Shown here piece after piece: positions 58,382 to 64,000 of a stretch of DNA of 64,000 nt. Position 1 is the stretch's first letter; each line of letters begins with the position of its first letter. Both the position numbers and the translations under genes were made by a program. This DNA is from Streptomyces sp. SID8374 (GTDB taxonomy: Bacteria; Actinomycetota; Actinomycetes; Streptomycetales; Streptomycetaceae): NCBI RefSeq assembly GCF_009865135.1, contig NZ_WWGH01000001.1, positions 2,356,001-2,420,000 on the forward strand, given 5' to 3'. A model generated the notes under the pieces. That model saw only the letters and a program-made list of their open reading frames with translations. It ran no database searches and was not told the DNA's origin.

Positions 58382-59431
58382 TCAGACCGCGGAATCGGAC
58401 GTGCGGACGTAGCGGCCGATGAGCCAGTTGACGCCTGCGATGAGGAGCAGCAGTGCCAGCATCGCCCAGGCGACGGCGGCGGCCGGACCGAGATGGCCGA
58501 GGTTCCAGCCGTAGTTGTAGAGGTAGATGCTGAGCGTCTCGTACTGGTTCTCGTTGCCGCCGGTGGCGCCCATCGCGCCGCCCTCCAGCAGCAGCGGCTC
58601 ACCGAACAGCTGCATGGAGCCGATGGTCGAGATGACGATCGTGAACAGGATCGTCGGCCGCAGCGAGGGGATGGTCACCTTGAGGAACTGCTGCCAGCGC
58701 GAGGCGCCGTCCAACGAGGCCGCTTCGTAGAGGTCGTTGGGGACCGCCTGCATGGCCGCGAGGTAGATCAGCGCGTTGTAGCCGGTCCAGCGCCAGATCA
58801 CGATGATCGAGATCGCGAGCTTCGAAGTCCAGTGTCCGTTGGCCCAGTTGACCGGGTCGAAGCCGACGAGGCCGAGCGTCCAGTTGAGCAGTCCGCCGTC
58901 CGCCCGGAAGACCAGTGCGAAGACGAGGGCGGCCGAGGCGACCGAGGTCGCGTACGGCGTCAGGATGATCGTGCGCCAGAACGTGCTTGCGCGCAGGCGG
59001 TAGTTGAGGAGGTGGGCGAGGCCGAGGGCCACCAGGAGCTGCGGGACGGTGGAGATGACGCCGATCAGGAAGGTGTTGCTGACCGAGGTCCAGAACTCCG
59101 GGTCGTGCAGGATCTTGTCGAAGTTCTCCCAGCCCACCCACTCCATGGTGTCCAGGCCGGTCATCTCCACCCGGTGCAGGGCGATCCAGCCGGTGTAGAG
59201 GAGCGGGTAGAGGCCGAAGGCGCCGAAGACCAGGAAGAACGGCGCTATGTACGCGTACGGGGACGCCTTGTCGTCGAACCGCCACAGCCGACTGCGCCAC
59301 AACTGCCGCCGCTCGGACGGTGGTTCCTTCTGCGGTTCGCGGGGCGGGGATGCGTACGCGTCCCGGGTGGGGGTCGAGGTTGCCACGGGCGGGAGTCCTT
59401 CCCTGGGGGCGCCGGCGGGCGGCTGAGTCAT
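58382..59431 (-). CDS. cebF: Cellobiose ABC transporter permease CebF
   Basis: This 349-residue inner-membrane permease of the MalF family has six predicted helices, the EAA motif [20 protein letters not shown], and a typical long periplasmic loop after helix 1 or 2 ([17 protein letters not shown]). It forms the heterodimer with CebG. The first 50 residues are polar and Pro-rich, so the start could be a later codon. It follows cebE after an 85-base spacer with a strong hairpin. Confidence 0.9.
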   Translation of the reverse strand: MTQPPAGAPREGLPPVATSTPTRDAYASPPREPQKEPPSERRQLWRSRLWRFDDKASPYAYIAPFFLVFGAFGLYPLLYTGWIALHRVEMTGLDTMEWVGWENFDKILHDPEFWTSVSNTFLIGVISTVPQLLVALGLAHLLNYRLRASTFWRTIILTPYATSVASAALVFALVFRADGGLLNWTLGLVGFDPVNWANGHWTSKLAISIIVIWRWTGYNALIYLAAMQAVPNDLYEAASLDGASRWQQFLKVTIPSLRPTILFTIVISTIGSMQLFGEPLLLEGGAMGATGGNENQYETLSIYLYNYGWNLGHLGPAAAVAWAMLALLLLIAGVNWLIGRYVRTSDSAV

Positions 59432-59456
59432 GGAGTGGGCGGGCCGGTGACGGGCG

Positions 59457-59500
59457 GCCGGGGCGGGCGGGCGCGGCAGGAGTCACCCGCCCGCCCCGGC
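59457..59500. terminator. Intercistronic hairpin between cebE and cebF
   Basis: A perfect 15-base stem (59457-59471 with 59486-59500) lies in the spacer after cebE. Such a hairpin can limit read-through or protect the upstream message, giving more binding protein than permease. Confidence 0.65.
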
Positions 59501-59516
59501 GTGCGGCCGGTTCAGC

Positions 59517-60842
59517 TCAGCCGATCGCCTTGTCGATCGTGCGGACCGCGACGTCCCAGGCCGCGTCCGGCTTCGTGCCGCGCTGCTCCATGTTGTTGAT
59601 CTGCGTGGAGATCGAGTCCTTGATCACGCCGTCCTTCGGGCCGAGCACCGCCTCGGGGATGGACTTCGCCCCGTCCGCGTAGATCTGGCCGATGGGGGCG
59701 TTGTTGAAGTACGGCAGGGTGGCGGTCTTCACGTCGGGCAGCTCGTAGGCTCCCTGGTTGGACGGGAAGACGCCGATCGCCTTGAAGACGGCGGCCTGCT
59801 GCTCGGGGGCGGTCAGCCACTTGACGAGCTTGGCGGCCTCGTCGACGTTCTTGCCGGACTTCGGTACGGCGAGGAAGGAGCCGCCCCAGTTGGCGGCGGT
59901 GGCGCCGGGGGCGCTGGTGATGTCCCACTTGCCCTTGTTGGCGTCACCGGCGTACGTGGAGATCTGGCCGGCCATCCAGGCGGGGCAGACGACGGTGGCG
60001 ACGGTGCTCTTGCGCAGGGCCGCCTGCCACTGGTCCTCGAACTGGGCCAGGCCCTGCGTCAGCTTCTTGGACGCGGCCTCGGCGGCCAGGTCCCAGCCCT
60101 TCTTGACGCTGGCGCTCTCCTTGTAGACGGGCTTGCCGCTCGCGTCGTAGTACTGCTCGGGGCTGGAGCTGACGACCGCGTTGAACATGGCGCTGGCGGA
60201 GTCCATGAAGTACGTGCCCTTGGGCGCCTTCTTCTTGTACTCCTCGCCGAGTGCGAGGAAGTCCTCCCAGCCGCCGGCCGTCCGCTTGGCGACCTCGGTG
60301 CGGTCGGTGGGCAGCCCGGCCTTCTCGAACAGCTCGCGGTTGTAGCAGAGGGACATGGGGCCGATGTCGGTGCCCGCGCCGATCATCGCGCCGCTGGGGG
60401 CGGTGGCCTGCTTGGCCTTCCAGGAGACCCACTCGTCGACGTCGATCACCTTGGAGAGGTCGGCGAAGGAGTCCGCCTTGGTGTCGACGATCTCCTTGAT
60501 CCGGCCGACCTCGATGCCCTGGACGTCGGCGAGGCCACTGCCCGAGTTCAGCTGCTGGAGCAGCTTGGGGTAGTAGTTCTTCTCCTCGGCGGTGGTGTCC
60601 TCCTTGACCGTGATCTTCGGGTTCAGCTCGTGGTACTTCTCGAAGAGCCCGGCCTCCTTGTACCCGAACTGGCCGAAGTCGGCCACGGTCAGCGTGATGT
60701 TGCCGTCGGCGTCGGCGCCCTTGCTGCCGGAGTCGGACGAGCCGCCGCAGCCGGTGAGCAGGAGGGCGGTGACCGTGAGGCCGGTGGTGGCCACGATCGC
60801 GGTTCTACGGCGTCGACCGGCAACGCTGCGGGTGATGCGCAT
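59517..60842 (-). CDS. cebE: Cellobiose-binding lipoprotein CebE
   Basis: This 441-residue extracellular solute-binding lipoprotein captures cellobiose and cellotriose for the CebFG transporter. A twin-basic N-terminus (RRRRTAIVATTGL) with the lipobox LLLTGC (about residue 32) directs export and lipidation. The type 1 SBP fold has TLTVADFGQFGYKEAGLFEK, ADVQGIEVGRIKEIVD and WLTAPEQQAAVFKAIGVFP. AAGGAG precedes ATG 60842. The CebR box at 60907-60920 is 65 bases upstream and controls cebEFG. Confidence 0.9.
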   Translation of the reverse strand: MRITRSVAGRRRRTAIVATTGLTVTALLLTGCGGSSDSGSKGADADGNITLTVADFGQFGYKEAGLFEKYHELNPKITVKEDTTAEEKNYYPKLLQQLNSGSGLADVQGIEVGRIKEIVDTKADSFADLSKVIDVDEWVSWKAKQATAPSGAMIGAGTDIGPMSLCYNRELFEKAGLPTDRTEVAKRTAGGWEDFLALGEEYKKKAPKGTYFMDSASAMFNAVVSSSPEQYYDASGKPVYKESASVKKGWDLAAEAASKKLTQGLAQFEDQWQAALRKSTVATVVCPAWMAGQISTYAGDANKGKWDITSAPGATAANWGGSFLAVPKSGKNVDEAAKLVKWLTAPEQQAAVFKAIGVFPSNQGAYELPDVKTATLPYFNNAPIGQIYADGAKSIPEAVLGPKDGVIKDSISTQINNMEQRGTKPDAAWDVAVRTIDKAIG

Positions 60843-60906
60843 TCCACTGCTCCTTGTTCCGGGGAGTCCTACGGAAGGAAGCGCGCGAGATCCCCTCCCC
60901 GTGGTG

Positions 60907-60920
60907 TGGGAGCGCTCCCA
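60907..60920. promoter_or_regulatory. CebR box upstream of cebE
   Basis: TGGGAGCGCTCCCA lies 65 bases upstream of cebE, in the promoter region of cebEFG. It is identical to the boxes at cebR and bglC. Confidence 0.9.
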
Positions 60921-61161
60921 TGCGCCGATGCCGGAAGGTTCCTGCCTCAAGGGGGTGAGTGTCAAGAGTTGAAGACGAATCCGTTGCCGCCGGATGTCCA
61001 CCACGTCACGCGGGGACGTCGCACCCGGCCACCCGTCGAGAGGTGAACGGGAGCAGCGGGAAGCGGGCGAGGTGCCGGGAGGGACCACCCCTGTTAATTT
61101 CGCCTTTATGTCCCCTTTGATCATGCTGGTCTCCAGCACCGGACCGGGTGAGTGACGCGGG

Positions 61162-62838
61162 ATGGGCGTACTGCGCGACCATCCCGAACTGGCCCTCTTC
61201 TTCTGCCTCGCCGCCGGCTACCTGGTCGGCAAGCTCCGCGTCGGCCCGATCACGCTCGGCGGCATCTGCGGCACGCTGATCGTCTCCCTGCTGATCGGCA
61301 CCCGGCACGTCAGCGTCGACGACGACGTCAAGACTGTCTTCTTCGCGCTGTTCATCTTCTCGCTCGGCTATATGGCCGGGCCGCAGTTCTTCGCCAACCT
61401 CAACCGCTCCAGCCTGCGCTTCTTCGCGCTCTGCCTGATCGAACTGGTCTGTGTCCTCGGGATCGCCTACGGGCTCGCCAAGGCCTTCGACCTGGACGTC
61501 GGCACGGCGGCCGGGATCCTGGCGGGGGCGGCCACCGAGTCCGCCGTCGTGGGGACGGCCACCGAGGCGATCGGCAAGCTCAGCGACCTGACCTCGGAGC
61601 AGATCACCCAGTACCAGGGGCACGTGGCGACCGCCTACACGGTCTGCTACCTGTTCGGCCTGATCACCATCGTCCTCTTCACCAGCCAGATCATGCCGAT
61701 GCTGCTCCGCATCAACCTGGCCGACGCCTCCCGCGAGCTGTGGGAGAAGATGCGCGGCGGCCAGGCCGGACTGGAGTCCGACGAGCGTGAGGCGCTGCCC
61801 GGCACGGTCGGCCGCACCTACCTGGTGACGCTGGCCGACGGGCGTACGGTCGGCGATCTGGAGCGCGCGCTGGGCGGCCACATCACCGTCGAGGGGATCA
61901 AGCGCGGCAGCAAGCTGCTGACGCCCTCCCCCGGACTGGAGCTGACGCTCAGCGACCTGGTCCAGGTCGTCGGCCGGCGCTCGGCGATCATCGAGGCGGG
62001 CCGGGAGATCGGCCCGGAGACCCCGGCCGTCCCGGGACTCGACGCCCCGCTGGCCACCAGCCAGGTCGCCGTCACCGAGAAGGCGACGGCCGGGTCGACC
62101 ATCGACCGGCTGGAGAAGAACCACCCGGAGTTCCGCCAGGACGGCGTCTACATCACCGACGTCCTCCGCAACGACCAGCACCTCCCCGCCAGCGGGGAGA
62201 CCGTCCTCCAGCGCGGCGACGTCCTCACCCTGGTCGGCGCCCGCGGCGGGCTGAACAGGCTGGTCGCCAAGATCGGCGCGGTGGTCAGGAACGACTCCAC
62301 CGACTTCGTCTACATCGGCTTCGGCATCGTCGCCGGCTCCCTGCTCGGCCAGATCGTGGTCAAGCTCGGGGACGTCCCGATGTCGCTCGGCACGGGCGGC
62401 GGCTGCCTCATCTCGGGGCTGGTCTTCGGCTGGTTCCGCTCCCGCAAGCAGACCTTCGGTGCCTTCCCGCCGCAGGCCGCGACCACGCTCAAGGACATGG
62501 GCCTGGCCGTCTTCATCGCCTGTACGGGACTGGCGGCGGGGCCGCAGGCCTGGCCGCTGCTCAAGGAGTACGGGGCGCTGCTGCCGTTCGCCGGAATCGC
62601 CATGGTCCTGGTCCCCGCGACGATCTCCCTGATCGTCGGGCGGAAGCTGCTGAAGATCGAGAAGCCGCTGCTGATCGGGGCCATCGCCGGACAGCAGTGT
62701 TCGACCCCGGCGATCACCTCCATCACCCAGGTGGCCCAGAGCTCCGTACCGCTGCTCGGCTACACCATCACGTACACGCTCTCCAACTTCCTGCTGCCGC
62801 TGACCGGCCCCATCCTCGTCGGCGTACTGGGGGCCTGA
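61162..62838 (+). CDS. aspT: AspT-type aspartate:alanine exchanger
   Basis: This 558-residue membrane antiporter of the AAE (AspT/YidE) family swaps external aspartate for internal alanine. It has two membrane halves of about five helices each around a hydrophilic centre. The centre holds two RCK_C/TrkA-C-like segments (YLVTLADGRTVGDLERALGG; GVYITDVLRNDQHLPASGET). The duplicated AGAATESAVVGTATEAIGKL and LLIGAIAGQQCSTPAITS motifs (GxxS/T-x-T-E/Q-P type) are typical of the family. ATG 61162 has a weak GACGCGGG upstream. It is followed at once by the aspartate decarboxylase gene, with which it should form the aspartate-alanine proton-motive cycle. Confidence 0.85.
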   Translation: MGVLRDHPELALFFCLAAGYLVGKLRVGPITLGGICGTLIVSLLIGTRHVSVDDDVKTVFFALFIFSLGYMAGPQFFANLNRSSLRFFALCLIELVCVLGIAYGLAKAFDLDVGTAAGILAGAATESAVVGTATEAIGKLSDLTSEQITQYQGHVATAYTVCYLFGLITIVLFTSQIMPMLLRINLADASRELWEKMRGGQAGLESDEREALPGTVGRTYLVTLADGRTVGDLERALGGHITVEGIKRGSKLLTPSPGLELTLSDLVQVVGRRSAIIEAGREIGPETPAVPGLDAPLATSQVAVTEKATAGSTIDRLEKNHPEFRQDGVYITDVLRNDQHLPASGETVLQRGDVLTLVGARGGLNRLVAKIGAVVRNDSTDFVYIGFGIVAGSLLGQIVVKLGDVPMSLGTGGGCLISGLVFGWFRSRKQTFGAFPPQAATTLKDMGLAVFIACTGLAAGPQAWPLLKEYGALLPFAGIAMVLVPATISLIVGRKLLKIEKPLLIGAIAGQQCSTPAITSITQVAQSSVPLLGYTITYTLSNFLLPLTGPILVGVLGA

Positions 62839-62839
62839 C

Positions 62840-64000
62840 ATGACGGCGACCCCAGGCCTCCCGACCACCGACGACCTCCACGGAGCGGACACCGCCATGC
62901 CCCAGACCACCCGCCTCAGCCGGGAAGAGATCCGGTCCTTCGCCCAGCTCTCGCCCTTCGAGCTGAAGGACAAGTTCATCCGGATCGCGACGGAGGCGCA
63001 GAGCGACAAGCCCGGCCAGAAGGGGAAGACGACGCGCGCGATGCTCAACGCGGGCCGGGGCAACCCCAATTGGACCGCCACCGGCCCCCGTGAGGCGTAC
63101 CACGCGCTCGGCTACTTCGCGATCCAGGAGTGCCGCCGGGTCTGGACGGCGGACAACCTGGGCGGGATGCCGGAGGAGGCCGGGTGCGCGGAGCGGTTCG
63201 AGCGCTTCGTCCGTACGCATCCGGAGCTGCCCGGCATCGAGTTGCTGAAGGCGTCCGTGGACCTGGCGGTGAAGCGGTTCGGCTTCGACCGGGACGCGTT
63301 CGTGCACGAGCTGGCGGACTCCTCGATCGGGGACAACTACCCGGTGCCGGACCGGATCCTGCGCCACACCGAGGAGATCGTGCGCGGCTATCTCGCGGAC
63401 GAGATGTTCGACCACCGGCCGCCGGAGGGGCAGACGCTGAGCCTGTTCGCCACCGAGGGCGGTACGGCGGCGATGTGCTACATCTTCGACTCGCTGATGC
63501 AGAACGGAATCCTGGCCAAGGGCGACCGGATCGCCCTGATGGTCCCGGTGTTCACCCCGTACCTGGAGATCCCCGAGCTGGACACGTACGGGTTCGACGT
63601 CGTCCATGTGGAGGCGAACCTGTTCACCGAGACCGGGGTGCGGCAGTGGCGCTACCCGGAGGAGGAGATCGCCAAGCTGGCGGACCCGTCGGTGAAGATG
63701 GTCTGCTGCGTCAATCCGAGCAACCCGCCCTCGCTGGCGCTCTCTTCACGGGTCAGCGAGCAGATCGCCGCCATCGTCGGCGAGCAGAACCCGAACCTGA
63801 TCATCGTGACCGACGATGTGTACGGGACGTTCGTGGAGGGCTTCCGCTCGCTCGCCGGCGACCTGCCGCGCAACACGCTGCTCGTCTACTCGTACTCCAA
63901 GCACTACGGGGCGACCGGCTGGCGGCTCGGGGTGATCGCGCTGCACGACGACAACGTGATCGACGCGATGCTGAAGGAGCAGGGCCCGGAGCAGAAGGAG
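62840..64000 (+). CDS. aspD: Aspartate aminotransferase/4-decarboxylase (5' part, runs off the window)
   Basis: The first 387 codons of a PLP enzyme are present; the gene continues past the right edge. It matches the bifunctional aspartate aminotransferase/aspartate 4-decarboxylase (Asd/AspD) of the AspT pathway. RAMLNAGRGNPNWTATGPRE and the mid-region NPSNPPSLALSSRV belong to the family, and the PLP Lys is in YSYSKHYGATGWRLGV (about residue 354). It starts at ATG 62840, one base after the aspT stop; ATG 62897 is an alternative start. It converts L-aspartate to L-alanine and CO2, consuming a proton. Confidence 0.85.
   Translation, partial: MTATPGLPTTDDLHGADTAMPQTTRLSREEIRSFAQLSPFELKDKFIRIATEAQSDKPGQKGKTTRAMLNAGRGNPNWTATGPREAYHALGYFAIQECRRVWTADNLGGMPEEAGCAERFERFVRTHPELPGIELLKASVDLAVKRFGFDRDAFVHELADSSIGDNYPVPDRILRHTEEIVRGYLADEMFDHRPPEGQTLSLFATEGGTAAMCYIFDSLMQNGILAKGDRIALMVPVFTPYLEIPELDTYGFDVVHVEANLFTETGVRQWRYPEEEIAKLADPSVKMVCCVNPSNPPSLALSSRVSEQIAAIVGEQNPNLIIVTDDVYGTFVEGFRSLAGDLPRNTLLVYSYSKHYGATGWRLGVIALHDDNVIDAMLKEQGPEQKE

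Noticed and set aside
61006-63081. Long minus-strand frame opposite aspT
   Set aside because: Gly/Arg/Glu-rich shadow translation; aspT on the plus strand has clear membrane segments and motifs.
1-64000. CRISPR arrays, rRNA genes, insertion sequences or prophage genes
   Set aside because: No regularly spaced repeats of suitable length, no rRNA-like sequence, and no transposase, integrase or phage structural protein among the translations.

Overview
The window is almost certainly a piece of a Streptomyces chromosome. Most of it is very G+C rich, with strongly GC-biased third codon positions. It carries a leucine-type acyl-CoA carboxylase operon, a desferrioxamine operon, adpA with its TTA codon, an oligoribonuclease gene next to adpA, and a cellobiose-uptake (ceb) locus with three CebR boxes. 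The flanking order (accD1-accA1-hmgL-acdH, then desF/desABCD, a GH20 hexosaminidase, a second-type glmS, adpA, orn, cebR/bglC/cebGFE) is what I recall for the S. coelicolor core chromosome, but I could not check this by search.

Left end (1-7 kb): a lower-GC, eroded accessory patch. It holds an intact Imm49-like immunity gene, a scrambled reading frame, the tail of a polymorphic-toxin-like gene, and a second Imm49-like gene whose first codons are out of frame with the rest. A lipoprotein, a small membrane protein, a SnoaL-like/HxlR divergent pair with a striking nested palindrome, and a two-part chimeric pseudogene follow.

7-20.7 kb: an exported M1 peptidase, PRC-barrel protein, MarR regulator, acyl-CoA dehydrogenase with TesB thioesterase, CDF transporter, a phosphatase-like protein, a cellulose-synthase-like glycosyltransferase with a TTA codon, and a membrane acyltransferase-SGNH protein ending in a truncated GH16 module. 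A TetR/NmrA divergent pair closes this part.

20.8-36.7 kb: a GOLPH3-like protein, then a TetR regulator facing the methylcrotonyl-CoA carboxylase operon (leucine catabolism) with twin operators, a YdcF remnant, a FAD monooxygenase/TetR pair, an exported GH92 mannosidase, and a HxlR/MFS/GNAT set.

36.7-48.1 kb: iron-box-controlled desF and desABCD (desferrioxamine synthesis), then amino-sugar genes (GH20 hexosaminidase, glmS) and small conserved proteins.

48.1-54.7 kb: a universal stress protein, a long untranslated region before adpA, orn, tRNA-His, a DasR-box-controlled chitin-type LPMO with a TTA codon, and an unusual fusion of a TerD domain to a PD-(D/E)XK-like nuclease domain.

54.7-64 kb: cebR, bglC, cebG, cebF and cebE, all on the minus strand with three identical CebR palindromes, then an AspT-type aspartate:alanine exchanger with the start of an aspartate aminotransferase/4-decarboxylase gene that runs off the right edge.

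Themes: polysaccharide use (cellulose, chitin, mannan), iron acquisition, branched-chain amino-acid catabolism, and developmental control. Three genes carry a TTA codon (GT2, adpA, LPMO), so they probably depend on the bldA tRNA.
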